A DNA stretch of 64,000 bases from Oegoconia quadripuncta (GCA_949316235.1 OX438744.1:1178001-1242000); one strand, 5' to 3'; shown: positions 34,248 through 44,390, counted from the first letter of the stretch. Translations and numbers: made by a program. The notes: generated by a model not told the origin, from the sequence alone.

Positions 34248-37200
34248 CTGTAATGAAACAAGTTTTCAAGTATTTTTTTATTTTTTTATTGAAGAGGTAG
34301 GCAAACGAGCAAGAGGCGCACCTGATGGTAAGTGTCACCGCTGCCCATAACCATCTACGGAAACGGAAGATCCGCAGTGGCGTTGCCGGCCTTTAAGGAA
34401 GGAATATGCTCGCTTCTTGAAGGTATCGGTTCGGAAAGACATCCGCTGGGAGCTTATTCCAAAAAGTAACGGTACGTGGAAGGAAATGTCTACTGAACCG
34501 CACCGTGGTGGATTTCCAACTGTCTAGGTGGTGTTGGTGGAATTTAAAGTTTATGCCTAGTAGTGCGATGATGGAACTCAGCAGCAGGAATCAAACCGAA
34601 CAATTCCTCGGAACACTCGCAAGTATTGAGCAGCCTAGGTAAAATTTCGTAGTAGACCGTGAAATTCGTTTTCTAGTCCTTTCATAATGATGGGTTATCA
34701 CTAAATCCTCAACTTCACATTTGAGGATCATTATTTTGAAAAATATAAGATGATGATTTCCAACGACTAATTTCAATTTCTTTATTCGGAATAAGTAAAA
34801 ATTGTATAGATAGAACTATAAGAACATAGCCAAGACCACAAGTGGATCCACTCATATAAAATACGTCATTGCTGGTGAAGCGTCCGTAAATTAGGTACGT
34901 GAGGCTTCACAGAAAATCAGCGTCGTAACTATAAATAATAATAAATAAATATCTTTGCACATACACACAGCGCCATCTAGGTCCACAATAAGCATTTAGG
35001 CTTGTGTTATGGATACCAGATGGTTGATAAACTACACAAATATTTTTTTTCTGTAAATATATACACATATAAATGAAATACATCCATAACTCGGGAACAC
35101 ATGTCTGTATTCATCATACAAACATTATGCCCCTAGCGGGATTCGAACCCGCGACGTTTTGGTATAGTGGTCAGTTTCTAACCACTACATCAAACAGTCG
35201 TCACCGTCAACTAATTCATAACTAATACAGAAAAACTAAAAAAGAAGGAAATGCTACGCTAACAAGGGACTGGATTACTACTGAAACTTGACTTATAAAT
35301 GAAAGAAAGAAAGATTTTTTATTGCCAATAAATACAGAAAATTAAGTAGGTAGGTATCTTCTTCTTGGGATCTTCAAGAGCAGAGTGAATAAGCATTTAC
35401 TGGGATCGCGTGCTTCATTTTCGACCACAACGTCACTTTCCATCAGGTGAGATTGTGGTCAAACGCGAATCCAGTTAATCATAAAAAAAAGGTAGGTAGG
35501 CATGTTGAAATGCATATTTGTGGCAAAGGTATTGGGCGTCAGCATTTGCTGCACATAATGTCGTATGGCACAAGACAGCCCTGGTTTTCACCGCTATCCC
35601 TGTTAATGTAATCCTTTCGTACTTGTAAATTTTTATTGTATATCAACTGACAGTTGATACGAACCAATAGTAGGTAAATAATGACCACTTACACCACGGA
35701 TTAAAAGCGTATACCTATGAAGGTACACAGGTATGAACACTGGATTAAAGCTCTGCATTACCAATACCAAATATTCTCGTAATTCATCCATCACAAATAT
35801 ACCAGTCGCAAAACCGTATTCATGGCACGTTCGTTCTATAAAGTTTGTACTAAATTCTAGCACGATAAGCGTTGAAACTATGTTCGTGGCACGCCCGTTC
35901 TATAAATTTTAATTTCATTGTAGCTAATTGTAGACGACCTGTTTGGTGTAATTTATACTATTTTTTTATAAATTATATTTTTATATATAATTTATACTGG
36001 TTCTATATAATATGCGACCATGATCTCGCCATAGTACGATTTGCATCATCGTTCACAGTCAAACGAGCTAAATTTCTCATTATAATATAGCATAACTGAG
36101 CTGAAATTCTTCAGATACTATTGTAAAGTTAAGTATTTCTATAGCGTAATAATTTATACTGGTTCTATATAATATGCGACCATGATCTCGCCATAGTATG
36201 ATTTGCATCATCGTTCACAGTCAAACGAGCTAAATTTCTCATTATAATATAGCATAACTGAGCTGAAATTCTTCAGATACTATTGTAAAGTTAAGTATTT
36301 CTATAGCGTAATAATTTATACTGGTTCTATATAATATGCGACCATGATCTCGCCATAGTACGATTTGCATCATCGTTCACAGTCAAACGAGCTAAATTTC
36401 TCATTATAATATAGCATAACTGAGCTGAAATTCTTCAGATACTATTGTAAAGTTAAGTATTTCTATAGCGTAATAATTTATACTGGTTCTATATAATATG
36501 CGACCATGATCTCGCCATAGTACGATTTGCATCATCGTTCACAGTCAAACGAGCTAAATTTCTCATTATAATATAGCATAACTGAGCTGAAATTCTTCAG
36601 ATACTATTGTAAAGTTAAGTATTTCTATAGCGTAATAATTTATACTGGTTCTATATAATATGCGACCATGATCTCGCCATAGTACGATTTGCATCATCGT
36701 TCGTAGTCAAACGCGCTAAATTTCTCATTATAATATAGGATAACTGAGCTGAAATTCTTCAGATACTATTGTAATTTTAAATATTTCTATAGCGAATTAA
36801 TTCAAAATAGTCAAAGTATCCAGAAAAATATTAAAGAAACAGTCGATGTAAATCCAATGTTATTGGGCGGTAGATTAAAAAAAATTTTCTGTAATTCCGG
36901 CGATGTGACCAAGTATGACTACTTATTGTAGTTCATGCACTACGCAAGATAAGTATATGAGATGATTCCGTGTGTGTCGGAAGAATAAATAGAACAGTAA
37001 ATTAATACAAAGTATGAATAATCACGTCACTAACCTACGTCAGTAGATTTGTGACGCATCCTAAGTCGCCTTTCGAGGCGCCTTATTTTCCTTTTAAAAT
37101 GTTCGTCGGAATTCTTATGTTTCCGTTTCCCCATCCCGGAAAAAACCTCCACACAATCACACGCGGTAATATCGCACGATACAACAGATATTCAGTTAAA

Positions 37201-40200
37201 ATTTTGGTAAGGAAAAAAATTTCGATGCTTTGATGCCCGCACAAAAAAAGCGAATGACGTTTCGGCGCACGAGTCGGGGCCGGGTGGGGGCGCGGGAGGA
37301 GGGAACTTGTACTTTTTTTTTAGCATTTTCAGCTCTGAAATTGTGCTTGATGCCTAGTACATAGAAGAGTGGACTACCTGGTGAACTTAAATGTCGAGGA
37401 TGTAACGACGAAGTATAATTGCTGTTTGGCGGCAGATTGAGATAAGATGGTGGTAGCTAGCCAGGCGGGCATTTAATATGCCCTACCACCAACCAAACCG
37501 AGTACTAAATATGTACCCCGCTGGGGATCGAACCCGCGACCTCCGAAACGTAAACCCAATGTTGTTTAAGCCACGGAGGCGGTTATGTAGGGTAATTATG
37601 ATAATATAGACATACTATTATAATATAGACAATATATATATTATGATGATAATAACTGTTGAAGATCAAGCTAAGTGTATTTTGCATTTTGAACAAGCCC
37701 GTCTAGGTCAACTAACTTGAAATTAGTTTTGGTAATAGAACATTGAAAATAGATTAAACAAGTTTGTACTAATATAACAAAGGGCTCTAATTTCTTTCTC
37801 AAAACATCTTGTAAGCATCTTAACACCTAACAAGCAAAAGTTCCGACTTGCCAAATCACAATTACAACTTTCCGCTGTTTACTTCGTTCGATACTTCTGA
37901 ATGTACCTACGTGTAATTAAATCTGGAAATACTTCAACTCCAAGTGATTTGTTGAGCAATATCCGTTTTCTGTCTGTTTATCCGTACTCTGAAAGACGTT
38001 GTGCAAACGATTATGAGGTAGGGTTGGAATTAAGGCCGTTGGGCAAACACTCCGGCCCTCCCTCAAATATATATTGGGTTTGGAAAAATTCAACGATAAA
38101 GATTTGTCGGCAGGTGGAGATAATGGCTTTCCTCATAATTTCACGTGAAATAAATATTTTGTATAAACATTTTCATCCAATTCTTGACTGTAGAACTCAA
38201 AATACCATATCCAGTACAAATTCTAACGATTAACCTTTTTTATTATCATCAAATTGTCATAGACAGGTTGTCCACTGGCCACTGCTGAGCTTATCCCACA
38301 AACTACCAGAACGACCGGGATTTCTACAAGCTTTTACATTACAATTTTGCTATACAAGTTAGTATAAATAAATAAATATCCTTGGACATACACACAGCGC
38401 CATCTAGTTCCACACTAAGCAACTAGGCTTGTATTATAGATACCAGATGGTTGATAAACTACACAAATACTTTTTTTTTGTAAATAAAAGAAAAACATCC
38501 ATAACTCTGGAACACGTCATGTCTGTATTCATCATACAAACATATGCCCCTAGCGGGATTCGAACCCGCGACCTTTTGGTCTAGCAGTCAGAATTTTTAA
38601 CCATTACACCAAACAGATCGTCAAATGGATAGGTACCAATGGATTTACTTACTTAAATATTTATATAAACATCCATGAGTCGGGAATAAGTGTCGTATTC
38701 ATTTACCTACCTCTAGCGTTGCTTTCGAAGGCAAGGTCACTACCAAAACTACAATCCGTCATAAGAAATTATGGTGTCATTTGTTTTTTTTTTATGATTG
38801 ACTGGATTCGCGTTTGACCACAATCTCACCCAATGGAAAGTGACGATGCGAGGCGTTGTCATAGAGGTGATTTAGCCGAAAGTGACGATGCGAGGCGATG
38901 TCATAGAGGTGATTTAGCCGAAAGTGACTTCACTTTCCATCAGGTGAGATTGTAGTCAAACGCGAAACCAGTTTATAATAAAAAAAAAAAAAGTGACGAT
39001 GCGAGGCGATGTCATAGAGGTGATTTACGCGAAAGTGGCCTTAGAAACTTTGTTAGAATAGGAATATCAACCTTACCTGGCAGGCGTCCTTGCCGCCTTC
39101 CGGATAGCCAGCGCAAATCATGCCTTCAGTCACGTTCAGGTCTCGGTGCTCCAGCCACTGGTTGCAGAGGTCTCGATTCAATACTGGCACTTCCACTTCA
39201 TTCACGGCCGGCTCGTACTCCGACACTGGGACCGCAGAATGTTTTTTTAATTCTAGAATAAGTTTTTTTTTTCTATTATTTCTATTTGTGTTGTGTACAA
39301 TCAACCAATTTGAAATGGATGCCATTCTAGACCCGTGTCTCTCCAGGATATAAGAAAGAAATTATTTATTTGCCAGAATACAGTTTATAAGGTCTTATAA
39401 GAAATTTATGAATCATGTATTCAATCTGCATGCAGATGTGGAAAATATAATTTGTGACACTTTACATAGCATTTCGATAATTTAAATATTCTTTAACATT
39501 ATAGAAACACTTTGCCTGAAGCCATATAATGAATAATACAATATTGACTTTCTGGATTCTGACTATCTGTATGATAAGAATGCGTGGACTTGAACCGCTC
39601 GGCAATATCGAGTATATTTTATTCTTATTTTTCTTTGCCGAATCATAAATTTAACAATTATTTCAAATTGTATTTGTATTGACTTCTTTAAAAAGAGCAA
39701 CCCCGGAGTTTCTTGCTCGTTCTTCTCTGGGGAGACTGCCTAGTGAATGAGTGATAACTGTATGTCATGACGATTTCAAATGTTATGCTTATAACTTACG
39801 AAATAAACATTTTTGATTTGAATCACTATCTTAGTGGATATGGTAAAATTTTCCTTGACTTAGAATAATGTTTCTTAACATTGAAACGTCAATGTTGAAA
39901 TTGTAATGTCCTTAATTAACTTTAAGAGATCATGACAAGACTCTAGCATTACATTTTACCTGGTTGTAATGTACACTCTTACATTACAAATATGTATGTA
40001 CACTTGTGTTAATATATTATCAAAATTTTTTTTTTTTTGCAATAAGTAACGATAATTCGTCGTCCATTTTGCTCTTTTTGCTCCGCATGCAAGCACTCGG
40101 GATTATTACACTCGTTCTCGAGTTATTACTCGAGAACGACTGAGTGAGTTCAGAAAAAGTGTAACGGAAGAATCGGACGTGTATTGAGTGAATACGATCA

Positions 40201-43000
40201 GATAGTCTGCCTTTAGATTATATAACTTCCATCGGTAGCGTCATGGATTACGTTGACCAATGAGAAGCCGTCAAATTGCCGAGCGAGCGATGTGCCAACC
40301 AATCACAAGTAAGAACGTAACCGATGACGATAACGAGGAAATTATGTAACAGGGCACCTGAGGGCGGAATGTGAGTTTTCTTTCGACTTAACTTTACTAC
40401 CGCATTCACGTTTACGTGACGATTAGTATGAAGAAATGTGCAGCGCCTCTAGCGGATAGTTTTTTTTTCATAGATACTTTTTGCGTAAACGCGAACGCGA
40501 TGGTAAAGTTAGAAACGAGACAAAACTCGCACTTCGCACACTGATCAGACAATCGGAAACAATCGGACGTATATTCCCAGCCAAATGACAGTGAACATCG
40601 TATCAAAATCTAAAAAATACATAGCAATGCAATACTAACTGTCCTTGTCGTCCCGCTTGCCCCAGCCGATGACGGTGCAGACGGTGCCGGGCGGCAGCGC
40701 GCGGCGCGCGGGCGGCAGGCACACGGGCGACAGGTGCTCGTGGTAGCGCACGCGCACGGCCAGCTGACACAACACAGATTCATCAATCTTCATATGTTTA
40801 ACTCAAAAATGCTTGTAATGTGGTCATTATTATGACACGACACCAGCAAAGTTGTATAGTGTTTATTATTACATTTATGTAATGTTTCAAGAAAATTGCG
40901 TTTCCCTGGGCTAATATTAAACACTAAATGGACAGGTTTTAGCCATGTTTGATGAAAATCGGTTAAGCTGTTTGGAAGACATTTAATTTCGAGCTTGCCC
41001 TATTTTGAAACCCTAGGCACGCCATGTATATTGTGGGTAATAGCTGATAATCAGTGTTTTGCTCTCCGAGCAATTATACACACTGAGCGATGACCCATTT
41101 GTACGGCTGTAGCACACACATACTCTAGTGTATCCTGATGTTACTTTTATGGATTGTTATAAAATATGGATTGAACTCTACATCCTCGCTAAAATTGACT
41201 TGTTTGGTGTAGTGGTTAGCAACTCTGACCACTATACAAAAAGGTTGCGGGTTCGAATCCCGCTAGGGGCATATGTTTGTGTGATAAATACGGACATGTG
41301 TACCCGAGTTATGGATGTTTTCATTTATAATAAGTATTTATTTACAAAAAAAATATGTATTTGTGTAATATATCAACCATCTGGTATCCACAACACAAGC
41401 CTATAGTTGCTTACTGTGGAACTAGATGGCGCTGTGTGTATGTCTGAAGATTATTTATTTATTTATTTATTTATTATTTATGTTTATCCAATTGCTTTGG
41501 AACTTATGGTATGTGAGTGACTGGAGATACAAATAAACAATTTATCTATCTGTCAATTGATGTAAATTACATTGAGCCACGTAGGCAGCGGTTTTACAGT
41601 TAGATGCGGCTGTTGATGATGAATGGAGCAATGAGCCTACCTGGAACAATGCTATGTCGTTGTCATGAGCCACGCCCACATTGTAGAGTGGATGTGGCAC
41701 CACGCGTCGCACCTTCACCTTCTGCCCGTAGTACGCATGCGAGCGGCGCCTCGTGATGCCCAGCTGGATCGTCCACCCGTTCACGTCCGAATGGCTGCAA
41801 TAGAACGATTACTTCACACAGGCATGCGACAGAGTAACTTTTTTTTATGCACGACGGGTTCGTGATGTTAAGTGAAGATGAGGTCGAAGGTGGAAGCGTA
41901 CTAACCCGGAAACCCCAACACATTTGGGAGACTGGCTATCATATCTCTGACAAGCGGAACACAACAATGTCATTAACATTGCTGCTTGGCGGCAGATTTA
42001 GATAAGATGGTGGTAGCTAGCCAGGCGGACATTTAAAATGCCCTACCACCAACCAAACCGAGTACTTAAACATGTACCCTGCTGGGGATCGAACCCGCGA
42101 CCTCCGAATCGTAAACCCAATGTTGTTTGCATTGAGCCACGGAGGCGGTTTAACTTCAAGTGTACTCTTTATTACTATAAATAGGGTATGTAGAGTCAAG
42201 TTTAAAAGTACAGTCATATTTCAAGTTCAAACGATTTTACGAAGACCTTGGTATTTGAAAAATATCGAGTACCATTATATTGTATAATTAGACTGAATAT
42301 GCTTGCTTATCATCCAAATAGAAATTTTATAAAACCGGTTGTCAATAGATTCTGTTTTCCAGTAGACTTCTAAAATTCTGGGGCAGAGATATTGAGGGCT
42401 CAGCGGTTGAGATAGGGTCTCCCAATTTAGGAGTTCCGGGTTCAATTTTGAGATTTAAATTTAATTTAAATCCTTATGTGCATTTATCCGACTGATCTTA
42501 AACGGTGAAGGAAAACATCGTGAGGAAACTGAGAAATAAAAATTCAAAGGCATGTGAAATGCCCAACCAGCATTTGACCAGCGTGGTGGACTACGGCCCA
42601 TACTCCCTCATATACGAGGGAAGGCCTATATCCCTGCAGTGGGATGTTTACGGACTGATGATAATAGGTATATGGTTTGTTTGTGAACAAGTGATAATAA
42701 ATACGAAGCGATGACCTAATTAATGGTCATGGCTGACTAATGCCAGCAAATATAAGGAATAGAACGCTTACCTGACCCCCTCAAATATCTAAGCCATGAT
42801 TGGTTGCTTCACTACTTACTTGCCAACGCAGTGTGACGCGGTAAGCACCCATTGGTCGGCCACTAGCACCCCCGCGCAGTAGAACACCTCCTCGGGCCCG
42901 CCGAGGATCGCGGCTAGGAAAGGCCAATCGCCTGGTGACGCTTCAGTACCACCCACAATGCGTTTCGTTGCGCTTGCCGTTATACGACGTCTTCCACATT
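34044..43000 (-). CDS. Trypsin-like serine protease gene, Corin-like, last five exons (partial)
   Basis: Five exons (42820-43000, 41641-41794, 40640-40763, 39077-39225, 34044-34247) join in frame into 269 residues ending in TGA. Seen in the sequence: cysteine plus a basic linker, cleavage site KR/IVGG, His in TASHC, Asp in DNDIALF, Ser in GDSGGP, Asp six residues before that Ser (trypsin-type Arg/Lys specificity), and SWG in the substrate-binding strand. The linker cysteine and the one in SPVCLPP would form the bond that keeps heavy and light chains together. Known family: S1 peptidases of the membrane-anchored mosaic type. The match to insect Corin / atrial natriuretic peptide-converting enzyme-like proteins is from memory; another mosaic protease is possible. 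Upstream exons were not found to position 64000. Introns of 1.0, 0.9, 1.4 and 4.8 kb are full of transposons. Confidence 0.85.
34272..34620 (-). mobile_element. LINE fragment, family E, in the last intron
   Basis: It starts with a T-run, then AGGCAAACGAGCAAGAGGCG, CACCTGATGGTAAGTG and GCGTTGCCGGCCTTTAAGGA, as at 27528. It continues further, to AACTCAGCAGCAGGAATCAA. It lies only 25 nt from the exon acceptor, so it abuts the splice-site region. Confidence 0.75.
34934..35202 (-). mobile_element. SINE family A, full length (intronic)
   Basis: It has the tail block CAGCGCCATCTAGGTCCACA at the left, the T-run, ATCCATAACTCGGGAACACA, B box GGGATTCGAACCC and A box region CTAACCACTACATCAAACA. It is complete and well preserved. 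Antisense to the window strand, so it has the same orientation as the protease gene. Confidence 0.9.
35360..35492 (+). mobile_element. LINE 3' end, family G
   Basis: TCTTCAAGAGCAGAGTGAAT, CATTTACTGGGATCGCGTGC and CATCAGGTGAGATTG, with an A-run, match 4333-4507. It is strongly truncated. Confidence 0.65.
35991..36800. repeat. 162-bp tandem array, five units (intronic)
   Basis: Unit starts (TTTATACTGGTTCTATATAA) are at 35991, 36153, 36315, 36477 and 36639, exactly 162 bp apart. Units 1-4 are almost identical, while unit 5 carries several changes (for example GTTCGTAGTCAAACGCGC) and fades out near 36800. The array lies in the 4.8-kb intron. Each unit includes ATTTGCATCATCG and GCGACCATGATCTCGCC. 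No frame is coding. Confidence 0.95.
37020..37345. other. GC-rich, G-run patch in intron
   Basis: An interval with GACGCATCCTAAGTCGCC and, at 37255-37310, CpG-rich DNA with runs of G (GGGGCCGGGTGGGGGCGCGGG). It stands out from its AT-rich surroundings. It may be a repeat remnant or an alternative promoter for the protease; nothing shows which. Confidence 0.35.
37415..37585 (-). mobile_element. SINE family C, 5' half (minus)
   Basis: It runs from TTTGGCGGCAGATTGAGATA through ACTACCAACC-type sequence and the B box GGGGATCGAACC to GCCACGGAGGCGG. The 3' half is missing. Confidence 0.85.
38362..38622 (-). mobile_element. SINE family A, full length (intronic)
   Basis: It reads (AAAT)n, CAGCGCCATCTAGTTCCACA, T-run, TAGCGGGATTCGAACCCGC and CACCAAACAGATCGTC. 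The head and tail are both present. Confidence 0.9.
38640..38735 (-). mobile_element. SINE family B fragment
   Basis: ATTTATATAAACATCCATGAG, CGGGAATAAGTGTCGTATTC and a diverged head ending CTTTCGAAGGCAAGGTCAC. It lacks both ends. Confidence 0.5.
38785..39042. repeat. 42-bp repeat interrupted by two LINE G tails
   Basis: AAAGTGACGATGCGAGGCG(T/A)TGTCATAGAGGTGATTTA occurs three times (about 38837, 38879 and 38990). A family G tail in minus orientation (38788-38836) and one in plus orientation (about 38925-38985, ending in an A-run) flank or split the copies. Insertion with duplication of surrounding sequence, or gene conversion, could explain it. Confidence 0.65.
39077..39225 (-). CDS. Protease exon: 180s loop, S1-pocket Asp
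   Basis: Begins after CGGTCCCAG; its first two bases complete an ATG codon with the last base of the previous exon (phase 1). It encodes [40 protein letters not shown] and [10 protein letters not shown]. The Asp just before ACQ sets trypsin-like specificity. It ends CAG/GTAAGG in phase 0, directly before the catalytic GDSGG. Confidence 0.92.
39660..39835 (+). mobile_element. LINE 3' untranslated end, diverged family W
   Basis: AAAGAGCAACCCCGGAGTTT, CTTGCTCGTTCTTCTCTGG and ACGAAATAAACATTTTTGAT. The tail is parallel to the three family W copies elsewhere (45300, 51925, 57335), but clearly older. Confidence 0.6.
40110..40145. repeat. Short palindrome
   Basis: CGTTCTCGAGTTA and TTACTCGAGAACG form inverted arms around a 0-2 nt centre. 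Such a perfect site is cruciform-prone. Confidence 0.6.
40205..40440 (-). repeat. Dispersed repeat N, copy 2
   Basis: In reverse it shows GGTTACGTTC, GATTGGTTGGC, CATCGCTCGCTCGG and CAATTTGACGG as at 8700-8870. It lies in the protease intron. Confidence 0.55.
40640..40763 (-). CDS. Protease exon: interchain Cys, GC-rich codons
   Basis: From CTGTGTTGTGTCAG in phase 0: [20 protein letters not shown], then [13 protein letters not shown] and one base left over before GTTAGT. The Cys in SPVC is the expected partner of the linker Cys. Third positions are almost all G or C, unlike the surrounding DNA or the neighbouring exons 39077-39225 and 42820-43000, which are less extreme. Confidence 0.92.
41030..41155 (+). 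mobile_element. LINE tail H, left part, split by a SINE
   Basis: GGTAATAGCTGATAATCAGT and CAGTGTTTTGCTC, as at 59610-59700. The rest continues at 41480-41555, after a SINE A insertion. Confidence 0.6.
41199..41480 (+). mobile_element. SINE family A, full length, nested in LINE tail H
   Basis: A box TTTGGTGTAGTGGTTAGC, B box GGTTCGAATCCCG, CGAGTTATGGATGTTTTC, A-run and GGAACTAGATGGCGCTGTGT, with (ATTT)n. It is opposite in orientation to the protease gene. Confidence 0.92.
41480..41555 (+). mobile_element. LINE tail H, right part
   Basis: TGGAGATACAAATAAACAAT and TATCTATCTG match the end of the copy at 59560-59860 (GGAGAAACAAATAAACG, (TATC)n). Confidence 0.6.
41641..41794 (-). CDS. Protease exon: catalytic Asp
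   Basis: Starts after TCTATTGCAG; its first base completes an Asn codon (phase 2). It encodes [38 protein letters not shown] and [13 protein letters not shown]; the Asp in DNDIA is the triad residue. It ends CAG/GTAGG in phase 0. Confidence 0.92.
41833..42150 (-). mobile_element. SINE family C, nearly full length (minus)
   Basis: From a T-run and ACGACGGGTTCGTG (a short deletion here), through AACCCCAACACATTTGGGAG and GGCAGATTTAGATAAGATGG, to the B box GGGGATCGAACC and ATTGAGCCACGGAGGCGG. Confidence 0.88.
42395..42668 (+). mobile_element. SINE family D
   Basis: GGCTCAGCGGTTGAGATAGG, GTGAAGGAAAACATCGTGAG and CATACTCCCTCATATACGAG, ending TGCAGTGGGATGTTTACGG. It is the same family as 18883-19192, with a short deletion in the head. 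Confidence 0.88.
42820..43000 (-). CDS. Protease exon: activation site and catalytic His
   Basis: Starts after TTTTTCCAACAG. Two bases complete a codon begun upstream (phase 1), then [63 protein letters not shown] is the zymogen cleavage site. The exon ends GGCAA/GTAAGT in phase 2. No signal peptide or start codon is present, so coding sequence must continue upstream (to the right in this window). Confidence 0.92.
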
Positions 43001-43084
43001 CTGTTGGAAAAATGGTTTTTAGAAGCACATTTATGAAAGTGATAAAATATTTCAAACCTGTTAAATAGTATCAGTATGTATGAC

Positions 43085-43312
43085 TAGAGTTTTATAACAC
43101 AACGGATTAGTACTTGACCTCAATCACACCTGATGTTAAGCGAATATGAGGTCGAAGGTGGAAGCGTACTGACCCTGAAACCCCAACAAATTTGGGGGAC
43201 TGGCAATCTTATCTCTGACAACCGGAACACAACAATATTAACATTGCTGCTTGACGGCAAATTTAGATAAGATGCTGATAGCTAGCCAAGCCTAGGTGAA
43301 ATTTAAATCGTG
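43085..43312 (-). mobile_element. SINE family C, head missing (minus)
   Basis: From CAACGGATTAGTACTTGACC through AACCCCAACAAATTTGGGGG to GATAAGATGCTGATAGCTAG. It faces a complete copy at 43350 and together they could form a hairpin. Confidence 0.85.
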
Positions 43313-43349
43313 TAATTCCTGTTTTTTGGTGACTCCTCTCCTCTCCTTT

Positions 43350-43675
43350 TTAACCGCCTCCGTGGCTCAATGTAAACAACATTGGGTTTACGATTCGGAG
43401 GTCGCGGGTTCGATCCCCAGCGGGGTACATGTTTAAGTACTCGGTTTGGTTGGTGGTAGGGCATTTTAAATGTCCGCCTGGCTAGCTACATCATCTTATC
43501 TAAATCTGCCGCCAAGCAGCATTGTTGCGTTTCGGTTGTCAGAGATAAGATAACCAGTCCCCCAAATGTGTTGGGGTTTTCGGGTCAGTACGCTTCCACC
43601 TTCGAACTCATCTTCACTTAACATCAGGTGTAATTGAGGTCAAGTGCTAACCCGTTGTACATAAAAAAAAATTCA
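43350..43675 (+). mobile_element. SINE family C, full length (plus)
   Basis: Head CCGCCTCCGTGGCTCAATGT, B box GGTTCGATCCCC, GTTTGGTTGGTGGTAGGGCA, TCACTTAACATCAGGTGTAA and terminal A-run. One of the best representatives of the family. Confidence 0.92.
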
Positions 43676-43874
43676 AAAATCAAGATCAAAAAATATTTAT
43701 TTCGTGGGATAAAAATTATCACTTGAAAACGTCACATTTTATCTTATTATATTGCTCATTCACAAAGCTGATTCCCCACAGAAGAACGAGCAATAATATA
43801 GGTTAGGTGTTTCTTATAACGAAATACAGATGGAAAATTAGTCACAGATAAATGTTAACCTCTGTACGACCGTG

Positions 43875-44390
43875 GTTGGACGACCGATTGGTGTAGTGGA
43901 TAGTGACCCTGTCAGCGAAACCAACGGTTGCGGGTTCGAATCCCGGGACGGGTAAATGTTTGTGTGATGAATATAAATAAAATAATAAATAAATAAATAT
44001 CCTTAGACATACACACAGCGCCATCTAGTTCCATATTAAGCAACTATATGCTTGTGTTGTGGATACCAGATGGTTGATATAATACATAAATACATTTTTT
44101 TTTTGTAAAAAAATACTTATTATAAATGAAAACATCCATAACTCGGGTACACATGTCCGTATTCATGACACAAACATATGCCTCTAGCGGGATTCGAACC
44201 CGCAACCTTTTGGTATAGTGGTCAGAGTTGCTAACCATTACACCAAACATTTATTCCTGAGTCATGGATGTTTATATAAATATTTATGTATGTTTATCCG
44301 TTATCTAGTATCCATAGTACAAACTTTGCTTAGTTTGGGACTAGATGACTGGTGTAAGTGTCCGAAATATTTATTTTATTTAGTTAACCC
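43875..44390 (+). mobile_element. SINE family B, split by a SINE A
   Basis: Head CGACCGATTGGTGTAGTGGA and B box GGTTCGAATCCCG at 43875-43977; the other half (ATTCCTGAGTCATGGATG to TTTGGGACTAGATGACTGG, plus ATTT tail) resumes at 44251. Between them lies a minus-strand SINE A. Confidence 0.88.
43978..44250 (-). mobile_element. SINE family A, full length, nested in SINE B
   Basis: (AAAT)n, CAGCGCCATCTAGTTCCATA, T-run, B box GGGATTCGAACCCG and CTAACCATTACACCAAACA. It shows that family A was mobile after this family B copy was already in place. Confidence 0.9.

Noticed and set aside
36001..36790. Gene duplication cluster in the 162-bp array
   Set aside because: No unit holds an open frame; the array is non-coding.
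41199..41280. tRNA genes (many perfect B boxes, GGTTCGAATCC or GGTTCGATCCC)
   Set aside because: None has a closing acceptor stem, and each is followed by a shared SINE body and tail; these are SINE heads, not tRNA genes.
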